A stretch of 64,000 bases of DNA from the NCBI RefSeq assembly GCF_034627025.1, contig NZ_CP141048.1, positions 4,230,001 to 4,294,000 on the forward strand, read 5' to 3'. Shown here in pieces: positions 1 to 8,885 of the stretch. Positions within the stretch are counted from its first letter, which is position 1, and each line of letters starts with the position of its first letter. A program made the translations under genes and the position numbers. The notes below the pieces were generated by a model. It searched no databases, was not told the origin of the DNA, and saw nothing but the letters and a program-made list of their open reading frames with translations. Source of the stretch: Microvirga lotononidis (GTDB lineage: Bacteria; Pseudomonadota; Alphaproteobacteria; Rhizobiales; Beijerinckiaceae).

Positions 1-897
1 GGATTCATACGAGGCGCTACCTAAATAGCTTTCGCGGAGAACCAGCTATTTCCGAGTTTGATTGGCCTTTCACCCCTAGCCACAAGTCATCCGAGACTTT
101 TTCAACAGGCACCGGTTCGGTCCTCCAGTGCGTGTTACCGCACCTTCAACCTGCTCATGGCTAGATCACCCGGTTTCGGGTCTAAAGCAACGAACTCAAA
201 ACGCCCTGTTCAGACTCGCTTTCGCTGCGCCTCCACCTATCGGCTTAAGCTTGCTCGTTACTTTAAGTCGCTGACCCATTATACAAAAGGTACGCCGTCA
301 CCCAGGACGAACCTTGGGCTCCGACTGTTTGTAAGCATCCGGTTTCAGGAACTGTTTCACTCCCCTCGTCGGGGTGCTTTTCACCTTTCCCTCACGGTAC
401 TGGTTCACTATCGGTCGCTGAGGAGTACTTAGGCTTGGAGGGTGGTCCCCCCATGTTCAGACAGGATTTCACGTGTCCCGCCCTACTCAAATCCGACCCT
501 CTCCCTTATCCGTACGGGGCTGTCACCCGCTTGAGCCTGCTTTTCCAAACAGTTCCGGTGAAGATCAGGTCGGCATTGGCCTGGTCCGCGTTCGCTCGCC
601 ACTACTAACGGAGTCTCGTTTGATGTCCTTTCCTCCGGGTACTTAGATGTTTCAGTTCCCCGGGTTCGCCTTAAACCCCTATGTATTCAGGATCTAATCC
701 CTTCATCGGACCCTCCGTAGTGCCAGACCAGGATCGCTCCTGACCTGACAATACAAAGGGTCGAAGGGGGGTTTCCCCATTCGGAGATCCTTGGATCAAA
801 GCTCGTTCGCAGCTCCCCAAGGCTTATCGCAGCGTACCACGTCCTTCATCGCCTCTCAGCGCCAAGGCATCCACCAGATGCTCTTACGACACTTGAT
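1..897 (-). rRNA. rrl: 23S ribosomal RNA, 5' part (runs off the window start)
   Basis: The minus strand reads as the 5' domain of bacterial 23S rRNA. The 5' end lies near 897, at the segment encoding the GAUGCCUUGGCGCUGAGAGG-type start, and conserved blocks such as the GAACUGAAACAUCUAAGUACC stretch are visible around 645-665. Only about 900 nt of the roughly 2.8 kb gene is present; the rest and the 5S gene would lie before position 1. Helix 9 is enlarged (see 709-762). The exact 5' end is approximate. Confidence 0.95.
709..762 (-). other. Extra hairpin in 23S helix 9 (intervening-sequence position)
   Basis: Between the conserved GGGGAAACCC block and the AUACAUAGG block the 23S carries about 45 nt more than E. 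coli. The extra part folds on paper as a hairpin: GACCCT at one end pairs with AGGGTC at the other, with an inner stem CAGGTCAGGA / TCCTGGTCTG. This is the site where many alphaproteobacteria carry an intervening sequence that RNase III removes, leaving a fragmented 23S. Excision here is inferred, not seen. Confidence 0.6.
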
Positions 898-1158
898 TAC
901 TCTCATGATCCATGTCCGCCCGGCAAAAGCCGGACACGAATCCAAAAGAAAGACCTGTTCTTGGCTTGCGCCAAAAACATGTTTTGCTTGCCAAGCATCT
1001 CCGGCGCTCCCGGCTGCGGGCCGGGGCTGGTTCGCAGGAACTAGGTCGTCCTGCTGGCCGAAGATGCTGCCTCTTTACGATTTCAAACATCCGCGCTCAC
1101 CCTCAAGATAAGGGGAGGCGAATTCCTTTGACCTCCGGATCATGGCCACGAAGCATCG

Positions 1159-1234
1159 TGGTGGAGCCTGTCGGGATCGAACCGACGACCTGAAGCTTGC
1201 AAAGCTACCGCTCTCCCAGCTGAGCTAAGGCCCC
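1159..1234 (-). tRNA. tRNA-Ala (anticodon TGC)
   Basis: A 76-nt cloverleaf on the minus strand begins GGGGCCT, pairs with AGGCTCC, and ends in encoded ACCA. The D arm (GCTC/GAGC), T arm (GTCGG-TTCGATC-CCGAC) and anticodon loop TTTGCAA are all present. The anticodon stem GTAGC/GCTTC has one T-T mismatch at its second pair. It sits in the 16S-23S spacer with tRNA-Ile, as usual for rRNA operons. Confidence 0.95.
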
Positions 1235-1262
1235 TGAGCCTCGTCACGAGGCGACACGACAA

Positions 1263-1339
<77 letters not shown>

Positions 1340-1498
1340 CAACCAAAGCGCGCGCTGAAGCAGCGCCAACGCCCCGGTCGATGTATCCGGATTGAGAAGA
1401 GAAGCGAAGACGGCAGCGTCCCGCATAGCAGGGTCTGACTGACCCTAGTGTTCCAAGTGTTCCGATAGAAGCGGCATGACGCCACCTCGTAAGAGAAC

Positions 1499-2993
<1,495 letters not shown>

Positions 2994-3168
2994 AAGAATT
3001 TGATCTCGACTATAGTCACTACGCAAATTGACAGAGTCCATCTCACTCCAGGTCGCCCTGAAGCGGTGTACTCACCAAAGCATAGAACTGGTCGATGTCT
3101 ATCCACCCGAACCCCAAAAGGTCCGGCGCAAGGACACCGCCGCCTACGCTTCTCTTCCCTCTCAACAA

Positions 3169-3180
3169 TGTCAAAGAACA
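3169..3180 (-). promoter_or_regulatory. boxA-like antitermination element in the rRNA leader
   Basis: The minus strand reads TGTTCTTTGACA, close to the bacterial rRNA boxA (TGCTCTTTAACA), which loads the NusB-NusE antitermination complex. It lies about 175 bp upstream of the 16S 5' end and about 55 bp downstream of the -10 element, the expected place in an rRNA leader. Confidence 0.7.
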
Positions 3181-3235
3181 GAACCCCGAAAGGGCCTGGC
3201 GAAGGGTTCGTTCGAACCGCGCCGCCGATGACGCT

Positions 3236-3264
3236 GATCTAGTCCCTGGCCGCCGCCCTGTCAA
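3236..3264 (-). promoter_or_regulatory. rRNA operon promoter
   Basis: On the minus strand a perfect TTGACA (3259-3264) is followed after exactly 17 bp by TAGATC (3236-3241). The spacer is very GC-rich. Transcription toward lower coordinates would produce a leader containing the boxA-like element and then the 16S gene. No other element of similar quality was seen between here and fixL. Confidence 0.75.
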
Positions 3265-3878
3265 CCGCCTTCCTGAAAGTTTTTGCAAGCTTTCGTCGCG
3301 ATCGGCAGAGATCTTCCATGGCCCTACCGAAGTAAAGGCCAAGCAACAGCCCCCGCAGAAACGCTGTCGTTTCTGCGCCGCCGCACCGGAATGCTGCAAC
3401 ACATCCCAGCCGTTGCTGGATAAGATCGGCGTCAGAGGAGCCGCCCGGCCGGCCCGATCCCTCGAACCGCCGACGCTCGTGACCCGGACCGGGCCGCGCC
3501 CGCTCCGCCCCACCCGGCAGCCCGCCGCCCCGGCCCCGACAAAGGGCCCGGATCCGCAGCAGCCGCCATCCTGGTGGAAATCACCCCCGCCAAGGCCACG
3601 CTCTCGCGAACACGCCCCGCCAGGGAGGCGCTCCTATAAACCCTCCACACCGTTTGGCAAGAGGGATGTGACGGGCGGCGGATGAAATCTGCGCCTGCGT
3701 TCGCTTGATGCGGCTTTTCGGGAGGTTCAGAGTAATATCGTTCCGCGCGCGCGTTTTTCAAGTGCGCCAACAATACGGCGACGACAATCGATTTTGCGTC
3801 GTGGTGTATTGTGCTGTTTAACCACTGGTGGATTGATGCTCGCGATTGCTATGTTCCGCCCATTGCAGAGAGGTCTTC
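3265..3878. other. Intergenic region between the rRNA promoter and fixL, no gene seen
   Basis: About 600 bp separate the divergent rRNA promoter and fixL. Open frames here (for example 3095-3685 on plus, 3432-3773 on minus) have low-complexity Pro/Arg/Ala composition and no ribosome-binding site or domain pattern. The part nearest the rRNA promoter could hold upstream activator sites and the AT-richer 3720-3870 part probably holds the fixL promoter, but no clear -35/-10 pair was identified. Confidence 0.5.
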
Positions 3879-5414
3879 GTGTCGCAGTCAGGTTCCGCAA
3901 GTGGTCAGACCGTCGTCCATTATACCTATGCCGAGCGTCTCATCGACAGCGTGACCGATACCGCGTTCGTTGTATTGGATGCGGACGGCACGATCACCAG
4001 CTGGAGCCGTGGTGCAGAGCAGATCCACGGATGGAGCGCCGACGAGGTGATCGGACGCTCCGCTTCGTTTCTTTACATGCCGGAGCAGGGCGCGGATGTT
4101 TTTCGCCGCGACATTCAATCCACCCATGAGAGAGGGCGCCACCAGACGCAGGGCCTTCGAGTCCGCAAGAGCGGCTCCACCTTCATGGCGCAGGTCACAA
4201 CAACGCTGATCGACAGCCAGGATGGCGGCCAAGGCGGAATCGCGATGGTCACGCGGGACGTCACCGAATGGGTCATGGCCGAAGAGGCCTTGAGAACGCG
4301 AGAGGCTCACCTTCGCTCCATCCTGGAAACCGTTCCGGATGCGATGGTGGTCATCGACGAGGATGCGCGGATCCAGTCCTTCAGCGCGGCAGCCGTACGG
4401 CTCTTCGGCTTCGAGCCGAACGAGATAATCGGGGAGAACGTCAAGATCCTCATGCCGCCTCCGTACCGGGAACAGCATGACAACTACATGCTGCGCTATC
4501 GCACGACGGGGGAAAGGCGGATCATCGGCGTCGGGCGCGTGGTCGTCGGTCGGCGCAAAGACGGTTCGACCTTTCCGATGGAACTCGCCGTCGGCGAGAT
4601 GCATTCCGGCGGCATCCGCTACTTCACCGGCTTCATCCGCGATCTGACCGAGCGACAGAGGACGGAAACCCGCCTCCAGGAGCTTCAGGCCGAACTCGTT
4701 CACATGTCGCGCTTTACAGCCCTGGGCGAGATGGCCTCGACGCTCGCTCACGAGATCAACCAGCCGCTGACGGCCATCACCAACTACCTCAAAGGATGCC
4801 GGAGGATTCTGGAGCGCATGGAAGGGGAGACGGTCCCCATGCTGAGGGATGCGGTCAACGAGGCGGGAGAGCAGGCGCTGCGGGCCGGGCAGGTGATCCG
4901 GCACCTGCGCGAGTTCGTCGCTCGTGGCGAGAGCGAGCGCCATATCGAAAATCTGCCCAAGCTGATCGAGGAGGCGAGCGCACTTTCCCTCGTCGGCGCG
5001 AAGGAGCAGGGCGTCCGGGTCGACTTCGACTTCGATCCGAATGCACCCTTCGTGCTTGCCGACCGCATCCAGATCCAACAGGTGCTGCTGAACCTGATCC
5101 GCAACGCGATCGAGGCCATGCAGGAGACGGAGCGCCGGGAGCTGAAGGTCGCGACCCGCAGCCTGGACGACGGCCATGTGGAACTGACCGTGCAGGATAC
5201 CGGCCCCGGCCTTGCTCCCGAAGTAGCAGCCCAGCTCTTCCAGCCCTTCGTGACCACGAAGAAACACGGCATGGGCGTCGGCCTGTCGATCTGCCGTACG
5301 ATCGTGGAGGCTCATGGCGGGAAGATCTGGGCGGATTCCAAGCAGGGCGAGGGAACCGCATTTCGCTTCACATTGAGGACAGTCGGACGGGAGGAGATGG
5401 CTCATGCAGAGTGA
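3879..5414 (+). CDS. fixL: Oxygen-sensing haem PAS histidine kinase FixL (soluble type)
   Basis: A 511-residue sensor kinase that should phosphorylate FixJ when its haem has lost oxygen. It has two PAS domains (about 15-135 and 140-258), a HisKA domain with AHEINQP (His291) and an HATPase domain with DTGPGL and GMGVGLSI. The second PAS has the FixL haem-pocket pattern: REQHDNY supplies the proximal His (200) and IIGVGR the oxygen-gating Arg (220). The GTG start at 3879 has AGAGAGG upstream and gives numbering that matches Bradyrhizobium FixL; a TTG at 3846 is the upstream alternative. No membrane segment is visible, so it is cytosolic. It overlaps fixJ by 11 bp. Confidence 0.93.
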   Translation: MSQSGSASGQTVVHYTYAERLIDSVTDTAFVVLDADGTITSWSRGAEQIHGWSADEVIGRSASFLYMPEQGADVFRRDIQSTHERGRHQTQGLRVRKSGSTFMAQVTTTLIDSQDGGQGGIAMVTRDVTEWVMAEEALRTREAHLRSILETVPDAMVVIDEDARIQSFSAAAVRLFGFEPNEIIGENVKILMPPPYREQHDNYMLRYRTTGERRIIGVGRVVVGRRKDGSTFPMELAVGEMHSGGIRYFTGFIRDLTERQRTETRLQELQAELVHMSRFTALGEMASTLAHEINQPLTAITNYLKGCRRILERMEGETVPMLRDAVNEAGEQALRAGQVIRHLREFVARGESERHIENLPKLIEEASALSLVGAKEQGVRVDFDFDPNAPFVLADRIQIQQVLLNLIRNAIEAMQETERRELKVATRSLDDGHVELTVQDTGPGLAPEVAAQLFQPFVTTKKHGMGVGLSICRTIVEAHGGKIWADSKQGEGTAFRFTLRTVGREEMAHAE

Positions 5415-6015
5415 CGCTGCCGTGCATGTGGTTGACGATGACGTGGCGGTCCGCAAATCGCTGGCGTTTCTGCTCGCCTCCGAAGGATTGCCGGTCCGCC
5501 TGCACGAATCCGCCTCGGCCTTTCTCGACGGCGCACTGGGCCAAGAGGAGGGCTGCATCGTCACGGACGTGCGCATGCCCGGCATCGACGGCATCGAGCT
5601 GATCCGTCGGCTGAAGGCGCGCAGCATCATGCTCCCGGTGATCGTCATGACCGGCCACGCGGATGTTCCGATGGCGGTGGAGGCCATGAAGGAAGGGGCG
5701 GTCGATTTCCTCGAGAAGCCGTTCGGGGACGAGGTGTTCATCGCGGCGGTCCGATCCGCCTTGGCCCGCCAGGAGCGGAACAGCCATCACGGGCAGCAGG
5801 TCGCCGAAATCCAGGGCCGGTTCGATGCCCTGTCGCAACGGGAGAGACAGGTCCTCGACGGGCTCGTGGCCGGCAAGGCCAACAAGGTGATTGCCTACGA
5901 CCTTGGGATCAGCCCGCGGACCGTGGAGATCTACCGGGCGAACGTCATGGCCAAGATGCACGCCAAAAGCCTGTCGGAACTCGTCCGTCTCGCCCTCATG
6001 ATCGCGACCAGGTAG
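5404..6015 (+). CDS. fixJ: Response regulator FixJ, LuxR-type output
   Basis: A 203-residue two-domain regulator. The receiver (about 1-120) has VVDDD, the phospho-acceptor Asp in [10 protein letters not shown] and the KPF lysine motif. The C-terminal LuxR/NarL helix-turn-helix (about 140-200) contains [19 protein letters not shown] and [13 protein letters not shown]. Translationally coupled to fixL by an 11-bp overlap. In rhizobia FixJ-phosphate activates fixK and sometimes nifA; here fixK lies 800 bp downstream on the other strand. Confidence 0.93.
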   Translation: MQSDAAVHVVDDDVAVRKSLAFLLASEGLPVRLHESASAFLDGALGQEEGCIVTDVRMPGIDGIELIRRLKARSIMLPVIVMTGHADVPMAVEAMKEGAVDFLEKPFGDEVFIAAVRSALARQERNSHHGQQVAEIQGRFDALSQRERQVLDGLVAGKANKVIAYDLGISPRTVEIYRANVMAKMHAKSLSELVRLALMIATR

Positions 6016-6126
6016 CTCCTTGACCCATCGTGAGGACATGAAGGGTCCGCGTTCAACGACGGGTTCATCGAAAGGGAGCGTCGCATGAAGCACGGACGTG
6101 CAGACCCACTTTTCACGTCCGATGTT

Positions 6127-6141
6127 CTAAGGACTATTCCT
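6127..6141 (+). promoter_or_regulatory. Candidate FixJ-type site upstream of the receiver gene
   Basis: The 15-mer CTAAGGACTATTCCT matches the sequence at 7563-7577 upstream of fixK in 12 of 15 positions, with identical spacing of the CTAAGG and TTCCT halves. It lies 91 bp before the preferred ATG of the receiver gene, similar to the 82-bp distance at fixK. FixJ as the binder is inferred from the setting. Confidence 0.4.
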
Positions 6142-6232
6142 GAATAGGGAAGAAGGCGTCATCGTGCATAATCCGCAAGACTGGCCGGCAGACTTTCTTT
6201 CAGCCGGAACTAAGGATGATGCAGGCTTTCGG

Positions 6233-6601
6233 ATGTCTCAGCCCCTGGGACCGGTCATCGTGGTGGACGATGACGAAGCGGTCAGGAATTCGTTGAAGTT
6301 TGCCCTGGAGCTCGAGGGCCTGACCGTGCGCGTGTTCAAGGACGGGGCCGAGCTCCTGTCCGAGCACGATCTCCCGCAGAATGGTTGCTTCGTCATCGAC
6401 TACAACATGCCGGGCATGACAGGGATCGAGCTGGTGAACAGGCTGCGGCAAAGTCGGAGCGATTGCCGGGCGATCCTCATCGCGTCCCGCATCAGCGGCG
6501 AACTCTATGCTCGCGCGGAACAGTCGGGATTCCGGAACGTTCTCGAGAAACCCCTGCACGACAGCGAGCTGCTCGACAGCATCCATGCGGCCCTGGCCTG
6601 A
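6233..6601 (+). CDS. Single-domain response regulator (receiver only)
   Basis: From the ATG at 6233 the protein is 122 residues and consists only of a receiver domain: VVDDDE acidic pocket, phospho-acceptor Asp in FVIDYNMPG, and LEKPL lysine. It lacks any output domain, so it may work as a phosphate sink, a competitor for FixL, or through protein contacts. A GTG at 6164 with GAAGAAGG upstream would add 23 residues, but those are not receiver-like and the CTAAGG motif lies only 22 bp before it. It is downstream of fixLJ and convergent with fixK. Confidence 0.8.
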   Translation: MSQPLGPVIVVDDDEAVRNSLKFALELEGLTVRVFKDGAELLSEHDLPQNGCFVIDYNMPGMTGIELVNRLRQSRSDCRAILIASRISGELYARAEQSGFRNVLEKPLHDSELLDSIHAALA

Positions 6602-6673
6602 GGCCGTCCGGAAACGATCTCGGGATACGCGCATCTGCGCGCCGACCTCCTACCGATCTCTTCCGGAAAACGA

Positions 6674-6703
6674 TCAGCCCCGCCGTCGGTCACGGCAGGG
6701 CTG
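6674..6703. terminator. Hairpin between convergent receiver gene and fixK
   Basis: An inverted repeat TCAGCCCcGCCGT / ACGGCaGGGCTGA with a 4-5 nt loop lies between the stop codons of the two convergent genes. It has no clear T-run on either side, so it is at best a weak bidirectional terminator. Confidence 0.5.
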
Positions 6704-6793
6704 ACGATGCTTCTAGGGTGCCGGATGCGGCTTCGTTCTTTGCTTTGCCGCATTTTTTGACGGCGAACCGGATCCACGTCGCCGAAAAAGGCT

Positions 6794-7480
6794 CTAAGCG
6801 TTCAGGCGCTCCAGAGCCGCCCGGTTCGTCAGCAGGACATGGCGGGCGGAGGGGAGTGCGATGATGCCCTGCCGTTCGAGCTGCGTGAAGGAGCGGGAAA
6901 CCGTCTCGATCGTCAGCCCGAGATGATCTGCGATATCCGTCCGCGACATGGGGAGGTCCAGGGCGCGATCGTCCTCGTTCCGCTCGGCCATGTCGAGAAG
7001 AAAGGACGCGATCTTCTCCACGGCCGACTTGCGGCCCAGGAGAAGCATGTGGTTCTGGGCCCGCACCAGGGACCGCATCATGCCCATCGTCATGTCCTGG
7101 GCGAGCTGGGCGTCCTTGCCGGTGAGGGAGGCAAGATGGCTGCGGCGATAGGCTCCGACGACGCAATCGCCGACGGATTCGGCGCAGAACCGATACTCGT
7201 CGCCGGCTTCGATGCCGAAAATGTCGCCTGCCAGATGAAAGGCGTCGATCTGGCGGCGTCCATCGCTCAGAAGCTTGGAGGTGCGCACCACGCCCGAGAG
7301 AACCTTGTAGATGAAAGCCGCCCTGTCGCCCTCGGCAAAGATCTCCTCATCCTTGGCGAAGGATTGCACGGAGCCTATCGTCGGAGTTGCCGCATCCGCA
7401 AACTTGCGGAGTGGGGGTACATTCAGGTCCGATGGAAAGAGGGCCGAAGAGGTGGCTTGGGTGAGGAGCGCAGTGTGCAT
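6794..7480 (-). CDS. fixK: CRP/FNR-family regulator FixK
   Basis: A 228-residue protein with a cyclic-nucleotide-type beta barrel (about 35-140) and a C-terminal winged helix (about 160-225) containing SRTDIADHLGLTIETVSRSF, whose ETVSR matches the FNR/FixK recognition helix for TTGAT-N4-ATCAA sites. It lacks the N-terminal cysteine cluster of FNR/FnrN, so oxygen control should come from FixLJ and not from an iron-sulfur cluster. Such boxes are present ahead of ccoN, ccoG and hemN within 11 kb, the likely regulon. FixK is preferred over FnrN because of the missing cysteines. Confidence 0.85.
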   Translation of the reverse strand: MHTALLTQATSSALFPSDLNVPPLRKFADAATPTIGSVQSFAKDEEIFAEGDRAAFIYKVLSGVVRTSKLLSDGRRQIDAFHLAGDIFGIEAGDEYRFCAESVGDCVVGAYRRSHLASLTGKDAQLAQDMTMGMMRSLVRAQNHMLLLGRKSAVEKIASFLLDMAERNEDDRALDLPMSRTDIADHLGLTIETVSRSFTQLERQGIIALPSARHVLLTNRAALERLNA

Positions 7481-7560
7481 CGAACCCTCGTGAACCTTTG
7501 GTATTGACGTTGCAGTTCATGGGTACAGCTGCAGGGGCTGGGCTAAAATTCAGGTCTGAT

Positions 7561-7582
7561 ACCTAAGGGGTTTTCCTTAGGT
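7561..7582. promoter_or_regulatory. Inverted repeat upstream of fixK, candidate FixJ operator
   Basis: ACCTAAGG and CCTTAGGT form a perfect 8-bp inverted repeat around a 6-bp centre, ending 81 bp upstream of the fixK start codon. Part of it (CTAAGGGGTTTTCCT) recurs before the receiver gene at 6127. The position fits an activator site for FixJ. A role as terminator of the upstream minus-strand operon cannot be excluded, but the T-run is inside the repeat and not after it. Confidence 0.45.
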
Positions 7583-7623
7583 CCTCCCGGACGAGATTGG
7601 AGAGCTTTCCGGGCCGGGAAAAA

Positions 7624-8736
7624 CTAACCGAAAAGTCCTGCCGCGAAGGTGCCCAAGATCGCTCCCGTCAGAAGGGTCGAGTCATGGAGGCCCAGGAGCC
7701 ATCGCGAGACCGGGCTTCGGTGGATCCAGAGCGTCGTTCCAAGCATGGTCAGCGACCAACCCGAGCCCACCAGGGCCGCCGCGGCCGAGAAGCCGCCAAC
7801 GCTCCCGGAGACCATGAAAGCCGCCGCTCCGGCCGCCAGCAGGATACATCCCGACACGGTCAGGGGAGCGGGAAGCGCCAGGCGCGGGAAGAACGCGAGC
7901 AGAAGCGACGGGGCATACATGGCCATGATATGCCATGAGATGGCGCCCACGACGGCTTCCGACGGCGCGCAGCCGATGACGGCCATCGGGGTTGCGCCCA
8001 TCAGGGCCGTCATGGCGAGCCATCCCAGGGTTCCGAGCGCGGTCGGGGCGAGGATGGAGCGCCATCCATGCAGACCTGTTGCTTTCGCGTCCGGTTCACG
8101 GGAGCGCCGATAGGGCAGCGAGGCGGTCGCGACGAGCGACGCCACATGGGCGAGGGCGGCAGCCGCGGCGGTGCCTGCAAAGACCCGGGGCGACGCGAGC
8201 GTTTCGGCGAGGCTGGAGATCGTAGGGGCCGCGAGACTTGCCAGGGTGGCGGCGCCGAAAACGATCAGGACGGCACCGGTTCCCTTGTCGCCGACCGGAA
8301 CGGCCGCGTGGCGGTAGAACAGGCTGAAGCCGCCGGCGATCCCGAGCCAGAATGCCCCAAGTACCAAAGCGTTGAAGTGCATCGACACGAGCGCCCAGAC
8401 GAGCACGAGACCACCGGCGGCTCCGAGGCTCGCACCGAGGGAAAAGGCCGCGCGGCGGCCGAACGAGTCGAGGAGGAGCGAGGCGGGCAGGCTTGCAAGG
8501 GCCGCCCCGATGTAGAAGGACGTATAGGGGAGCGTGGCGAGGCCACGGCTCGGCGCGAGGGCCAATCCCGCGAGCGGCAGAATGCTGAGGGTCAGGACCT
8601 GGGCCAGCACCGAGAGGGCGAAGCTGGCGGCAAGCAGCACCGCGCCGCGACTACCCGCGACGGGGTCGCCGAGCGCACCCGGCTCGCAAATGCACTCGAG
8701 CTGACCTGCCCTGGGGATTTCGGCCGAGGACGTCAT
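7624..8736 (-). CDS. ccoA: MFS transporter, CcoA-like copper importer for cbb3 assembly
   Basis: A 370-residue membrane protein with about 12 hydrophobic segments and the MFS-like loop DSFGRRAAF after helix 2-3. It carries Met242-x3-Met246 and His269-x3-Met273, 27 residues apart. MxxxM and HxxxM pairs in neighbouring helices are the copper-binding signature of Rhodobacter CcoA, the MFS copper importer needed for cbb3 oxidase. The gene overlaps ccoS by 4 bp (ATGA), which ties it to the assembly operon. There is also a Cys-x-Cys near residue 15. An MFS identity is clear; copper as substrate rests on motif plus context. Confidence 0.7.
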   Translation of the reverse strand: MTSSAEIPRAGQLECICEPGALGDPVAGSRGAVLLAASFALSVLAQVLTLSILPLAGLALAPSRGLATLPYTSFYIGAALASLPASLLLDSFGRRAAFSLGASLGAAGGLVLVWALVSMHFNALVLGAFWLGIAGGFSLFYRHAAVPVGDKGTGAVLIVFGAATLASLAAPTISSLAETLASPRVFAGTAAAAALAHVASLVATASLPYRRSREPDAKATGLHGWRSILAPTALGTLGWLAMTALMGATPMAVIGCAPSEAVVGAISWHIMAMYAPSLLLAFFPRLALPAPLTVSGCILLAAGAAAFMVSGSVGGFSAAAALVGSGWSLTMLGTTLWIHRSPVSRWLLGLHDSTLLTGAILGTFAAGLFG

Positions 8737-8882
8737 GTCCGCAAGTCGTCGTCGGACAGGACGCGCACGGCCGCTCCCTGCACGTCGTCATACTGGCCGT
8801 TCTTCAACGACCACAGGAAGGCCGCGAGACCGGACAGGCCGAGCATGAGAGCCATCGGAACGAGATAGATCAGAACGTCCAT
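8733..8882 (-). CDS. ccoS: cbb3 oxidase maturation protein CcoS
   Basis: A 49-residue protein: MDVLIYLVPMALMLGLSG begins a single N-terminal membrane segment, followed by FLWSLKNGQYDDVQG, the usual CcoS/FixS core, and a short acidic tail. CcoS is needed for cofactor insertion into cbb3 oxidase. The start is 3 bp after the ccoI stop and the stop overlaps the next gene's start as ATGA, so translation is coupled. Confidence 0.92.
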   Translation of the reverse strand: MDVLIYLVPMALMLGLSGLAAFLWSLKNGQYDDVQGAAVRVLSDDDLRT

Positions 8883-8885
8883 CTT

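Noticed and set aside
3634..3660. Possible second rRNA promoter (TTGCCA / TATAGG on the minus strand)
   Set aside because: The spacer is only 15 bp and the hexamers match poorly; the element at 3236-3264 is far better.
3095..3773. Open frames on both strands between the rRNA promoter and fixL
   Set aside because: Pro/Arg-rich translations, overlap with the rRNA leader and promoter, and no ribosome-binding site.
3888..5741. 617-codon open frame on the minus strand opposite fixL/fixJ
   Set aside because: Antisense shadow of two well-supported genes.
7606..7622. Short GC palindrome just after the ccoA stop as a terminator
   Set aside because: The stem is short and imperfect and the T-tract is not clearly placed for the minus-strand transcript.
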